Positions 45,556 through 57,140 of a stretch of DNA of 64,000 nucleotides are shown one piece after another; the first letter of the stretch is position 1, and the number at the start of each line of letters is the position of its first letter. The stretch covers positions 172,115 to 236,114 of the forward strand of contig KV423927.1 in NCBI GenBank assembly GCA_001632435.1, written 5' to 3'. The notes beneath the pieces are model-generated. The model searched no databases. It was not told where the DNA came from and worked only from the letters and a program-made list of their open reading frames with translations. The stretch is from Calocera cornea HHB12733 (lineage: Eukaryota; Basidiomycota; Dacrymycetes; Dacrymycetales; Dacrymycetaceae). A program made the position numbers and the translations under genes.

Positions 45556-48500
45556 CTACATCCGAACGACACCGTTGAGCTCATTGTACCAGCTGTCTCC
45601 TCCCGCACCCGAACTCACCCGGTCCTTGAGTTGCGTGAGGAACTGCACATAGCTCGGCGTCTGGTCCGCGCGGTCCATGATGAGGGCGGACAGCGCCCAG
45701 AGTCGCAGCGGCGGCTCGCCATCCTCCTTGACTACGTAGAGGTGCGGCCAGTACGGCGTCCGGCGCATCTCGCGCGTTTTCGCGATCACTGCGTTCACGC
45801 GTTGGTTGAACGGGTTATCCAGGATGGGCAGGGTGGCCTGCATGGAATCATTAGCGGGTGCACCGTGAGTGTCGTGTATGCCACGAACCTTGCCACCACG
45901 CAGCTGATCGTATGCTGGGAGATCGAACACGTCCTTGACCAGCTGAGGAACAGCATCGCGGCCAACCCAAAGGAACATGGTCTGGCCATCCTCGATCAGG
46001 TACAGACCATGGCGCTCCAGGCGCTCGCTAGTCAGGGGCAACGGAGGCGGCATGATAACGCCGTGCTCCCCGATGGTACCGCACTAGATAGGAATCAGTA
46101 TCGACGCATGGACAGCCGGTGCCTGCTTACCTCTGGCGGCATGTTGTGGAGGGAATAGAAGCAGGGGTGGATATACGGGATGAGCAGCTGCGGAGGGAGG
46201 GTGGTCAACAGGCAGTGCGCGTACGCGCGGAGGTCGCTCGGTATTTGCGCGCTGTGCCGCAGACCAACATGTTTCATCAACCCAAGCAGAAGGATCGGGA
46301 GCAGCTTGAGGTTCTCGCTGATGGACAGCTGCGCACTCGCACCCGAGCCAGCGGCGGTCATGTTCGTCTTGTATGCGCCCAGAATGTCGCTCATCTTGTT
46401 CATCACCGCGTCGCGTGCGTCCTCGATTTTGTTGGACAGGCTGCGCTCGACGGCCTTATTCGCGAGGAGGGTGGCGATGGCCACCTGATCCGCCGAACTG
46501 TAGACCTCCGAGATGTTCTGCGTCGTTGGCAGCGCCTGGGTGACCACGCGGATCCGGCGCTCACCGAACGAGGAGGTGTGCAGCACGGCGGTCTGGAGGA
46601 CGACAAACGGCTGGTTGAGCGTTTCCTCGATCTGCATCTCGATCGCGTACGACTGATCCCAGGGCACCGCGGGGAGGGCGAGCAAGTCGGTGGAGCGAAC
46701 GAAGAAGTTGCCGTGGAACTGGGACATGCGCAGACCGCGCGAGGCACGCACGCGGATGACAGCCTCGAGCCCGATTGGACTGGCAAGGAGGTTTGACAGC
46801 TCGTGCGCGAGCTTGATCGCGTCCTCCGACCGGCTCGCGTTGAACGATGGATAGAAGTAGGTCTGACCCGAGGTATAGCGGGGGAGTCCGCTGACAGTCG
46901 CGACGTCACTGTACCCGGAGCCGGTAAGGAAGAGGTCGACAGAGACCTGGGAGCGGGAGCACTCGATCGCGAACGTCTTGTAGAAGCTCGACTGAGGCTG
47001 GAGGAGCTTGGACTCCTGCGATGTGCCGAGAAGCTTGGGGTCCTCGCGGTTCTTGAGCGCGCCGGGGCCGAGACTGGGCAGGTTGGCGGACAGGGCAATG
47101 AGCTTTCCGCCCGTGGGGCTGGCGAGCTTGAACCCGGCCTGAAGGGCAGGGCCAAAGGCCGATCCGACCGCGTGGTTGTCCTGGAACATGTCGCTCAACT
47201 TGCCGAGGAGGGTGTCGAGCGCGGAGCGCGACTCGGTCAGGTTGACGAGGATATCGGACGGCTGCGGGAGGTAGACGTCGTCCAGGTCGCCGACGACGAG
47301 CATCCTCGACTCGGTGGAGCCCGGCTGTGCGTGAAATTAGCTGGAGATCACAGTATATGCTATCGTGTAACATACCGGGAGGGAGAAGAAATGGAGCGTG
47401 ACATCGTAGGCGATAACGGCGACTTTTGTGCGGTCGTCGACGTTGGGGAGGCGGTCGAGCGACTCGAGGATCGTCCGTGTTGCGGTGGCCACCATACCGG
47501 ATTGGACGGCAGCGTAGGAGACGTCGATCAAGAATACGTAAACAGGGGGTTGTGGGGGCCGGACCTAAACAGACATGAATATTTTCACCAAATATATGCG
47601 AGGCAACGCACCATGTACTCGGACGGTGCGATATACTCGACGGTGGCGTAGTTGAGCTCCGGCCTGGCCCACCTATCCGCCGGCTGCCCCCTCTGTTGAT
47701 CCCAATCAAATAGCTGCGGCACGTCGTTCGCGAGCCCGCACATGCAGCACTTCCACCTGTTTCCACCGTCGATGAACGTCACGTACGGGTTGATGTACGT
47801 CCTGCAACGGCGGCAGCGCACGATCACCGTGTCGCTCACGACGGGCGGGGCGAGGTCGTCGTCTTGCTCCTTGAGCGAGCGGTAGGGCGTGAGGATGAGC
47901 GCGAACGGCAGGCGGGATTTGTTCAGCAGCGAGTGCGTGGTGGGGATCGCGTTGAGCGTGGAGCGCTGGTAGGACGGGTCCGCGTTCGCAAACGGGTTGT
48001 TGGAGATGCACGCGCCAGGCGGGAGGCGGATCTCCGGCGGATCGGCGAGCAGCTCGCGCGGGTCGATAGGCATCCCAACGAGGTTCACCGTGTGCAGCTG
48101 GAACTGCACGTCCCTATCAGCTCCCTTCCCAACCATAGCTAAACGAAGCACTCACAGGCTTCTGGCCCTGCGGCGCACCCATTCCCATCTGCCCAAACTG
48201 GTTCGCGAGCTGGTCCACCCCGCCCTGCTGCTGTTGCTGCTGCTGGCCAGCATAGTACGCCGGCTGCTGCATCTGCGGCTGCTGGGCCGCCTGCGCCGCC
48301 GGATCGTCTGGCAACCCAGGGGTGAAGAACTGGCCTCCGGGCTGGGGGACGGGCCCCGGCTGCTGCTGTTGGGCATAGCCATCACCCGGCGGGGGCTGGG
48401 CATACCCCATGCCCGGGTCGGCAGAAGGCGTACCCAGGTAGGCTTGCGTTTGCCCCGCCGCATACTGACGCTTGCGAGCAGCGTGGTGCACGCCCCCTGG

Positions 48501-48779
48501 CCCGCCTGCTGGAAGGGGAGAGATCGGCGCTGGTGGAGAGGCGACCGCGACGGGCGGCTCCCACTGGGTCGTTCCGGATTCTATATCTGCAGCGGACTGT
48601 CAGGCACTGGCGAGCGGTCGGACGACATGAATGCACGCACGGACAAAGTAGTACCGCTGGGCATTTTGGTCCCTGACATCACCCGCTCGTCAGCTTTCCT
48701 CCTCGCGAAAAAGAGGGGATAAGGCGCACCAGGTCGCCTGCCAGCCCGGGGGCAGCTGCGGTTGCGGTTGGGCGGACAT
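45556..48779 (-). CDS. SEC24: COPII coat subunit SEC24 with an N-terminal WW domain
   Basis: Sec24 is the cargo-binding subunit of the COPII coat on ER exit vesicles. Core parts are all present: zinc finger ([12 protein letters not shown], then WKCCMCG), trunk start ([20 protein letters not shown]), [13 protein letters not shown], beta-sandwich/helical regions ([37 protein letters not shown]) and a gelsolin-like end ([20 protein letters not shown], then [15 protein letters not shown]). The 5' end is unusual. Exons starting at 48779 read [31 protein letters not shown], a complete WW domain split by two introns (GTGCGC..GTCAG and GTGCGTGC..GCAG; phases 2 and 1). The third exon runs without interruption into the usual Sec24 N-terminus [20 protein letters not shown]. 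The Gln-rich N-terminal tail is normal. Confidence 0.92.
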
Positions 48780-49580
48780 GCGATGGAGGAGAGGGAGAGA
48801 GAGACGTTTACAGGACGGGGAAGACGAGGAGCGGCCAAATGTTAGGGAACGGTGCAGTGAGCAAGCTCCCAGACGGCGGAGGCTAATTAGGGCGCGCGGT
48901 GCGGTGCTGCACGTAGAGGCGACGTGGACGCGGCGCAGTACCAACTACAGATTCATACTGGTTGCACTGTTTGCATTGCTGTGTTCAAGGTAGGCGTAAT
49001 CCAAGAAGAGAAATCCTCGTTTTTGGAGTATATTATGTCACACGGATTTGACTTCCAACTTGTCAACAACCCCGTCCACCGGAGATCGGCGTTCTCATTA
49101 TTAGCCACATCAAACCCGCCCCACATGGCCCATTGATGAAGAACTGGCAGGCGTAGGGTGCAGCCCGCCTCCGCATCCCATTCAGCCCCCTGCCCACGAG
49201 AGGGTGGGCCAGCATACCGACGGTAGGCTGAATGCTGTAAGGTGTCTTACTTACTTTCCCAACCGGGTTGCACTGTCGGCATTCGGGACCCGGTGCTGCA
49301 TAAGACGAGTTGTGAGCGGGAGCTGGGGCGCGCGCGTTGAGGGACGGCCCATGAGGTGGTGTGCAAGGGATTATTACGGTGGTAGCGGAGGCTAATATGG
49401 TTCCCTTTCCGGGTCGCCTCCGTGTGCCGAGACTCGCAAATCTTAGAAGGCAGCGAATTGGAGCGACCGCAGGGGCGAAGCCGTCCCTGACCGCACAGTG
49501 CACCCTCCGCACCCATCGACCAGACCACCTCCCCCCTCTCTCGGACGGCCTCCACGCTGCCCGCAACCACATCGCCGACG
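48780..49580. promoter_or_regulatory. Divergent intergenic region, 801 bp
   Basis: This lies between the starts of SEC24 (-) and the bHLH gene (+), so both promoters are here. An AT-richer segment at 49000-49050 (GTATATTATGTC) is the only compositional feature. No coding exon was seen. Confidence 0.4.
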
Positions 49581-52139
49581 ATGGCAAGCATGATGCAGAC
49601 AGACCAGCCGCCACCGCCCCAGGAGGCGGACCTCTTTCCTGGCATCGACCTCTCCTCGTTCGATCTCGCGGACTTTGTGCATTCGGACGTGTATGCGCCA
49701 CAACAGGGGCAGCACGATGACGGTCAGGGGGAGCGGCAGCAGCAGCAGCAGCAAGCGAATGGGTCGATGCAGCAGCAGCAGCAGTCCCACCAGCAACAGC
49801 AACAGCAGCAGCATGATCTTCCAAGCGCGCGTACAAGTCCCGCAGGGATGCCCACGCCGCCCTCGGCAGAAGAACAGCAGATCTCGCAGATCCACGCGTC
49901 GCTCCAGCAGGCGCTGCAGGCCCAGCTCCAGCAACGCTCTCAGCAGCCACAGCAGTCGCAACAGCAACAGCAACAGCAGCAACAACAACAACAGCAACAG
50001 CAACAGCAGTTCAACGTCCCCCCCTCGGCAACAATAAAGGACAATAACATCCTGGCGACGCAGCTGCGGCTCCAGCAGCTGCAACAGCTGCAGCAGATGC
50101 AGCAACAGCTCATCCAGCAGCAAGTACGCGACAGTCCCTCGCACTCCTATGCCTTCCCTCTGACCCGCATTCCCCAGATGGAGCTGCTCAACGGCCAGTT
50201 CCCCCAGCAGCAGATTCAGGGACTGCTCACTCCGGGTATGTATTTTCCATCTGAGACATCAAACACGGGCGCTTACCCTCACCCCCTCCTTCAGCGCCAT
50301 CGAACGAACTCCGGCCGACGGTGAACCAGGAGTTTGTGTCGCCCATGATGCTACAAAATAACGGGCTGTACGTCCCAGGCTCGCAGGAGGCGGTACGTTG
50401 TGCTTCCTCCCGGCTGGCGACTGAATTGATTTAATACGGGAATTGTTCCATCAGAACCACCTCTTCTCCGCGCTGAGTCATTCAGGCGTGCAGAACCAAA
50501 TGCCAAACCCGTCCTTCTCCGCCCCCGCCGCGTTCCAGTTCCAGGGCGTCAACCTGCCGGGGGACAACTTCTCCCCGCTCACGTCGCCCGCGCTCGGCCC
50601 GCAGCAGCAGTACGGCCACAACGGCATCCCACAGCTTCAGCACCAGCCCGTGTCCGTCTCCATCCCCCTCAGCCTGTCCAACCTCCAAATCGGAAATAGC
50701 AGCCAGCATGAGCTCAACAGCGCAATGTCGAACAACGCGCAGGCGCTGGCGCACCTCGGCTACCCGCCCGTTCCGCACTCGTCCCCCTATGTCCAGCCAA
50801 CAATTTCTGCCCCGCCCTCCACCACCATCCGGCCCACCATCCCCACCTCCGCGCGGAAGCGCTCAGACGCACCCAGCAGCACCGCGGGCAAGAAACGCGC
50901 CGCATCGCCCGCCGAGGGCACACAGCGTCCCTCGCGCTCGCGCGGCAGTACCTCTCGCAAGCAGCGCATCTCCGCCTCGATCGACATGGGCTCCTCGATG
51001 GTCGGGGGCAGCGCCCACGGGACCATGTCTGCACCTACCTTCCCCGCCATCGGCGAGCCGAACAACACCCCGTCCCCCGTGGACATCTCGATGCCTCCGT
51101 CTGTCCCCCTGCAGGACCCGCAAACTATGCAGCTGCCCATGAGCAATCCGGGCATCGCTGGCCCCTCCTCGACGCGCGCCTCCGCACCAGTCACCCCGGC
51201 AAGCCTGATGAACCTTCCTCCCGCGGCGAGGCAGCCGTCGGGGTTGACCCCAATCATCACCCAGGGCGTGTCGGGCCGTGGGAGCGGGAAGAAGAGCGCG
51301 AGCAAGAGCAAGAGCTTCAGCCTTACGCCCATCGCGAGCAGCGGGATGAACAGCCCTGTGAAGATCAAGCCGGTGGACAGGAGCGCCGCGATCAGCCCGG
51401 CACTGAAGCCGCTTTTGCCTGGTGGTGAGCCGCATGATTTCGTAAACTGTCTACATATTCTGATGCAGAACAAGGTCTCTCTGCGGACGCAGTGCAGCAC
51501 CTCTCCCTCAAGTCCAACTACCAAAACATCCTCGAGGGCCGTGCGTCCGACCTCGGCATCACGCTGGGGAGTGATGGTCACGGCGGGATGGAGGTGCGCA
51601 AAACGTCACACAAGGCCGCAGAGCAGAAGCGGCGCGACAGCCTCAAGGCAGGGTTTGACGACCTCCGCCTCCTCCTTCCGCCTATCACGATCGACCCCGA
51701 GGACGGCGGGGAGCATATTCCCGGCACTGCCCCACCGCGCGGGCCCGCGAGGAACGTCCCGCCCGGGAGTGAGGACCACCCGAACCGCGGTGTGTCCAAG
51801 CTCGCCCTGCTCAGGCACTCGAACGAGTTCATCATCAAGCTGTCAAAGCGGATCGAGCGGCGCGACGCTGTGCTCCTGCAGCTGAGGGACGAGGTGCTCG
51901 CGCTTCGGGCGAAGCTCGGCGAGGAGGACGCAAGCATCCCCGAGCTTGGTGAGCTCGACGCGATCGAGGAGGTCGAGGAGGAGGAGAAGCGTATCCGCCG
52001 CGCCACGGAACGCGAGATCGAATGCAAGCTGCGCGAAGCCGAGGCTGCCGCGTCCGGTGGCACCGTGCCGATGACAAGCGGGGCAAGCGCAGCCAGTGGG
52101 GACGACGAGGCGATGGATCAGGATGACGACGGGCAATAG
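49581..52139 (+). CDS. bHLH-leucine zipper transcription factor with polyQ N-terminus
   Basis: This is a predicted DNA-binding regulator. The acidic start (MASMMQTDQPPPPQEADLFP, then GIDLSSFDLADFV) looks like an activation region. It is followed by long glutamine tracts encoded by CAG/CAA repeats (about 49735-50130). Short exons then lead to a long Ser/Pro-rich exon with nuclear-localisation-like KKRAASP/SRKQR patches. The C-terminal exon holds the bHLH: basic plus helix 1 RKTSHKAAEQKRRDSLKAGF, DDLRLLLPPITI, a loop of about 35 residues, helix 2 GVSKLALLRHSNEFIIKLSK and a zipper (LLQLRDEVLALRAKL). The HKAAEQKRRDSLK basic region resembles MLX/Ino4-type E-box binders. The acidic end is DDEAMDQDDDGQ. 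Targets are unknown. Confidence 0.85.
49735..50010 (+). repeat. CAG/CAA repeat coding for polyglutamine
   Basis: Several imperfect CAG/CAA runs (main blocks near 49738-49760, 49770-49815 and 49965-50010) within exon 1 of the bHLH gene. Confidence 0.9.
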
Positions 52140-52974
52140 CGCGACGCGACACGGCCAATCGATGACGGCAGACGGCCGGGATACCCTTACTCTCCGACTT
52201 CGGTCTCGAGCTCTTTCTGCTCTGCCACGTCCCGAGTAGACTCAACTCTGCCCGGGATGCTTTCTGCTCCGACGCTTAGCAATCCTGCGTTCTCAGCTCG
52301 TTTATCGTGCTTGATGGGGTTCTGTCTGGTGGCGAGAGGGCTCCTTGCAGCGCTTGGAGCGCCTCGCGGGACATTTCGTGTGCACATGTCCGTTTTTCTA
52401 TTACGTTTTGGCTCTTTGCCGCTATTCCGAGCTCCCCTCTTCCCTCTTCCACTTCTGTCTTCCGAGACCCCATTGTTAACCTATATGCCTGCCCGATGAT
52501 GCCGACGATGCCGACCCATGTCCGCCGCTAGAGAGCTAGAGCGGGAAGAAAGAGTGTACGAAACCCCTGTAAACCGGGACGCCATACGCGCCCGCATAGT
52601 TAGAGCATTAATCACGAAGCGTACTGTACTCCTATAATAGACGTATACTCGGCCATCCCCACATTCAGCTGCTCGATGCCCATGCGCCGCGGTGGACCGA
52701 CCCGATCATAGGCAATGTTGGGGATTGACATGATCGCCGGCGTGCACATGGCGCTCAGGGCGGTCCCACGCGGTGCCCGAGGTGTGGCTGTTGGCGCGCT
52801 GTATGCTGCACGCGCTCCCTCCGCTATCGCAGACAGCGCCAAAAGTCGGACGACACGACGTGCGCGGCTTCCTCTTCTTCCCTCTCCACCATACGCCTTT
52901 TGACTCGCAATACCCTGCTTGACCTGCCCGTGATCTCTCCTTATTGTATCCCAACCTCCAACCACCAACCAACC
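52140..52974. other. Intergenic region, 835 bp
   Basis: This lies between the bHLH gene and the four-TM protein gene, both plus strand. No credible exon was seen. GATGCCGAC repeats near 52496-52515 are minor. Confidence 0.35.
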
Positions 52975-53600
52975 ATGTCGAATCCCGCCGCCCCGCACCC
53001 CATGTGAGCCTCTCCACCGTGCAGCAGCGCATGAGCCTGGCTCGGAGCAGCACATGCTCACCGTACCTTGCGTGCATGTGCAGATCCTCCGTCTTCCTCC
53101 TGCACGTCGCGCTAGAGCTGCCGTTCGCCATCCAGGGCCTGTTCATGGCCGAGCAGCTGCCCTTCATCGAGATGACGAATACGACGCTCGTCATCACCAA
53201 GATCTACGCCGCGCTCTCCATCGGGACGTGCGTCGGGGCCGTCCTGTGCCGTGGCCTACCGGGTGCGTGCTTCCCCGACCCCAATTCCATCGCAGGAGCT
53301 CACGGGAAATAGAGTTCCTCCCGGGAAAGAGGGCGATGGCGCTTTCCCTGTTGGTGTACCACGCGATCGTAGCGGCGGTGCTCATGGGCTGCCCGCGCTT
53401 CGTGCCCTTCTCTTTCGGCGTGATGGCTGAGCAGTGCGTCCATTGTCCTTCCCACAAGATTCTCACGCTCATCATATGTTAGGTTCACAATCACGCCGGA
53501 ACGATCGTATGCCGTGCTGCACGGGCTGGCGGCCCTCGGGTTTGCGGGTTGGTGGCAGGTCAGTACACCGCTCTCCAGTCCTCGAAAAGGCATATGCTGA
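52975..53600 (+). CDS. Small four-helix membrane protein, conserved in agaricomycetes
   Basis: This is a short protein of unknown function. Exon 1 (52975-53003, MSNPAAPHP) joins exon 2 at 53084 (SSVFLLHVALELPFAIQGLF). The following segments are FIEMTNTTLVITKIYAALSI, GTCVGAVLCRGLP|EFLPGKRAMALSLLVYH, FVPFSFGVMAEQ and FTITPERSYAVLHGLAALGF. Four hydrophobic stretches are apparent. I recall similar PLPEFLPGKRA-type proteins of about 130-150 residues in many mushroom genomes, always uncharacterised. The end is uncertain: reading through gives VSTPLSSPRKGIC and a stop at 53598-53600. A last intron (GTCAGTAC..AAAG) would instead give WWQLTLPYVEAAKG with a stop near 53664. Confidence 0.65.
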
Positions 53601-53886
53601 TCGTTCCAAAGCTAACTCTGCCGTACGTGGAAGCTGCCAAAGGTAACTTAAAATTCCAGTGATAGCAGGAACGGCTGTAGTGCCACCAAAATATCTTGCG
53701 CCGCCTTTGGGCCTCATCTACTGCTGCATAATGGATTTGTAGACCGTTGTTCATGGCTGTCAAACGTCAGACGTCACGACCTGGGTGATAACAGTTGGTT
53801 CACGCCTGAGCCTCTCAGCCAACGACGGCCATGTACGTAAATAAAGAACTTCTTGTCATGGCTAATACGTACATGGCAAGGCAACG
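53601..53886. other. Convergent spacer
   Basis: This lies between the four-TM protein gene (+) and the first secreted-family gene (-). It may include the alternative last exon of the former, ending near 53664. Nothing else was seen. Confidence 0.35.
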
Positions 53887-54841
53887 TCATATCAGAGTTC
53901 GTACAAACAGGTGAAGTCCATTGAAAGCGTCGGAGTGCCGCCAAAACGTCGTCACGCGCCCTCCACCGCGATACTGGCAACAAAACTCTGCCAATCCACT
54001 CAGCTCCTGCCGCTCATGGACGGTTGATTCGACTCACCAAAGGACCCGGCGAAGCAGCGCCATGCTCAGTCTTGAACACGTCAATATCCCCGGTCAGGTA
54101 GAGCGCCCCAGAATGTGGGTCCATCATGATGGCAACTTCATGCGTCAGGTTGGCGGAAGTGGTCCAGGAGGGCGTCAGCTTCTGGGATGAGGAATATGTC
54201 CAGATCGCGGACTCGGTGAACTGCTGGACGGCGTTGGGGGGAAAGGAGCCCGCTTTGCTAGGCGCAACGAGCTCGAGCATGGCCGCGCTGTCGCTGCTTG
54301 TCAACACCATATCGGGACACACTGTCAGATGCATACTCACGCCGAGCTGCCGGTTCCCAAGTCTCCGGACTTCTCAAGCACCAGACCACCGATGGCGTTC
54401 AACTGCGTATTGTTGTTCAGCAGAAGGAGGTCGAACGGCGTGGTCCCGTTGGGCGAGAAGGACACGGTCGTAGCATTGCTCTTCTGCGCGGCGGGGATGA
54501 GGATGCAGGAGGTGTCGCATTGCAGATATCCAAGCATGCTGCCGTTCTGCTCTGCATATATGTTGGCCACATACCTCCCCCACCGTCAGCCGGAGTTTCC
54601 AACATAACTGGGAGGGAATCGCTCACGTGACCGGCGCCTGGGACTTGGTCGGCATTGCGGACGGGCTGGAGCGCGCGGCTCTCGTTCCGTCTCGGCGCAT
54701 GGGCGGCTTGAGTGGCAAGTTGCGCCGGAGACGTTCGGCGTTTGTCGAGGGGAGGTCGGCGAGGCTGCGCTTGCCTTGCGGCATTGCCGAGGTGCAAGAG
54801 AAAAGGGCAGGGAGAAGAGCGAGGAGGAGGAAGGAGTACAT
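53887..54841 (-). CDS. Secreted protein of the TNAERL family, copy 1
   Basis: This is a predicted secreted protein of unknown function. The signal peptide (MYSFLLLALLPALFSCTSA) is followed by the proregion-like signature DLPSTNAERLRRNLPLKPP. The second exon carries GYLQCDTSCILIPAAQ, with two cysteines conserved in all copies, and GGLVLEKSGDLGTGSS. The third carries FTESAIWTYSSSQKLTPSW and GALYLTGDIDVFKTEHGAAS. After GPL a GTGAGT donor leads to a last exon that is not certain; the proposed end near 53887 reads TTFWRHSDAF. The exon plan matches copies 2 and 3 downstream of it. A TATA box lies about 95 bp upstream of the ATG. Confidence 0.7.
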
Positions 54842-55585
54842 CGTTTGTTGTGTATGCGATTAGGAGAGTGGGTAAAGTATGAAGCTTGTGGTGTGGGTAT
54901 TCTGTGCTCTCTTACTCGTCATTTGAGCTCATACTTTATACCGAGTTCATTCCGCCCGATACGGATCGTCTAATTGCTCACCATCGGCGACATGGCAAGC
55001 TTAGTCGGATAGCACTCCGCCCGAGCCCGACCATCTCGCTCGCTCGCCCGCTTCGCGGGCCTTTACCGAATCCATAGCCAGCTCGGAACCCGGAACCCTG
55101 CATTGATTGACGACCTGTGGGAGTGCCCGGACAAGGCTATTCCAGCATCAATTCTGAGGTAAAGCGCTCTCCGGCGGAGCGCACCGCCTTTGGTCAACCG
55201 CGCTTCCATCAAGTCCGCTTCCCTCACCTCCGGTTTCGGTGATGGGGCCACGGAGGGCGGCTACGCAGCTCACTGTCCATCAGCCGCTCTGGGACAGAGA
55301 AGCAGAGCAAGACTCTGTCCCTGAGTTGGCTTGCACAGTTGAGGTTTGATGGAAGTGCCCAGAATCCGACCGAGGCGGACGGGACGACTTGCTGTCTTGA
55401 TCGACCGGTGAGTGCAGATAGCTCACTCTGAGCCTCTCACCGGTGTACGAGTTTGAAATTGCGTATATTAAGATTATTGCTAGCGGTCATCAATCACAAA
55501 TTGTCCAACGAGGAAAAGCACTACTGTAAGTCTGATCATATGCAGCCCCAGTGCCGAAAACGAAAGCCATCCCTCGCTCACAGGA
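54842..55585. promoter_or_regulatory. Promoter region of secreted copy 1 and 3' flank of copy 2
   Basis: This 744-bp spacer contains a TATA box (minus-strand GTATAAAG) at 54934-54941, and a GCCCGCTTCGCGGGC hairpin near 55041-55055. No other coding sequence is convincing. Confidence 0.5.
54934..54941 (-). promoter_or_regulatory. TATA box of secreted copy 1
   Basis: GTATAAAG on the minus strand, about 95 bp before the copy-1 ATG. Similar boxes stand at comparable distances upstream of copies 2 and 3. Confidence 0.6.
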
Positions 55586-56479
55586 TTATGGAGGAGATGT
55601 GAATATCCCAGGGAAGTGGAATGTCTATCATAGGAGATTAGCGGAAGAGCATACCAAGGCAGATGTCGACATACCAGAGGACCGGCAGAGCCAGAACCAT
55701 GCTTGGCCACAAATTCGGCAGCATCTCCAGTCAAGTACAGATCGCCATTGGGAGCGGCCATGAGGTAGGTAGTGATTGCGTGATCAGTGGAATCGGTCCA
55801 CGTGGGGACGAGAATACCTGTGGATTGTGTGTACCGCCAGATGGATGCTTCAGCGAATTCGACAGTGCCGGATGAAGGGTAAGGGCTCGGGGCGTCGACC
55901 ACAGAGTCAAGGCGCGCCTCGCTGCAGAACGGTTGGCCTCAGTTTCATTGGCTGTCTGACCTAAAGCATGAAGCTCACCCGACCAAGCCTGGACCCAGCT
56001 CTCCGATTGATGAAAAGACGTGGCCTCCGATGTATGGCAGATGGCCACCGTCGTACTCGATGGTGAAGGGCAGGCCCCCTCCGTTGAGGTCGTTGGGAGT
56101 GAAACGGACAGCGGTTGCGTCATACGACTGAGGAACCAGGCTGCAGCTAGCGGTGCACTCCAGATACCCTACGGGGGTCGAACCGAAAGAAATCGACACG
56201 AAACCAAAAAGCCTAGAAAAATACAAGTGAGCTCCGTGCAAGAGGCAGATCGCGGGACGCGACTTACTCGGAGGGTGGGGTGACTGGAGCTCCCGAGCGA
56301 GTCGCTTTTCTGGCTGTCGTGCGCTGCACTGGTGGCTTGAGTGGAAGCCCGCGTCTGAGTCGTTCGGCGTTGGTGGCAGGAAGATCCATTCCGCTTCGCT
56401 TACCAGCGAGGCTCTGGGGGAGACCCTCCACAGAGCACAGGACGGAAAGAGTCACGAGGGCTGGGAGAAGAAGCTTCAT
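55586..56479 (-). CDS. Secreted protein of the TNAERL family, copy 2
   Basis: The signal peptide MKLLLPALVTLSVLCSVEG precedes DLPATNAERLRRGLPLKPP. The second exon has SFGSTPVGYLECTASCSLVP, ATAVRFTPND and GGHVFSSIGELGPG. The third has EFAEASIWRYTQSTGILVPT and GDLYLTGDAAEFVAKHGSGS. After GPL a GTATGT..ATAG intron joins the last exon TFHFPGIFTSPP, stop at 55586-55588. The two GYLxCxxxC cysteines are kept, and all exon boundaries correspond to those of copy 3. The function is unknown; the TNAER(L/F)xRGLPPxPP element is common after signal peptides in agaricomycete secreted proteins. Confidence 0.8.
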
Positions 56480-57140
56480 CGTAGTGCAGGAGTAGTGGGG
56501 GTTGTGTAGAAAGAAGTGTTTGGTGATCGCCCCAGCCCCGTACGTCGCTGATCACTTTATATCTCCCATCCTTCACCTGGAAGAGAGAAGATGACTAGAG
56601 TCGATCCTGCCCTTGATCCAGGTACACGACAGGAGCAGGCATAGGATCGCACTGCCGTTGTGTCGTGCAACCAGGGCCCAGGAGCAGTGTCGCCACATTT
56701 CCGAGACTTCGCCATATTGGGGGAGAGCAGTCGATGATGAGTCTCTGGGTAGTTGACAGCGAAGCACGCTACTGAAGAAAGAGCCCTGCCTCCAGCGCTT
56801 TGAGGGCCCGGTACGTACGAGCGCTGCAAGCGCTGCTCATGCGATCCCGGCGCTTACTAATCATGATGAGACGGAAGCTTTGGTAGGAATCCCTGCCAAG
56901 CCCATAGGCATCATCATCTGGAGAACCAACAGGGGCGAGGCGCTGCTCTTGAGTCTTGAGGCGTGGTGGACGAGGAAAAAAATAGAAGATGCCAGAAGGA
57001 TAGTAGACAAAGACATCGTTATAGCTGCAGTCATAACCGCATGTAAGTACCAAGAAATCATAAAACTCTATAACTAGAGATAGTCCGTCATGCTAAAGTC
57101 CTTGCAGATAGTGTACAAATTGAGTCCATAGTCCTTGCGA
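56480..57140. other. Spacer between secreted copies 2 and 3, 661 bp
   Basis: This spacer contains the copy-2 promoter and the copy-3 3' flank. No further copy or relic of the family was recognised in it. Confidence 0.4.
56554..56562 (-). promoter_or_regulatory. TATA box of secreted copy 2
   Basis: GATATAAAG on the minus strand about 80 bp before the copy-2 ATG. Confidence 0.6.
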
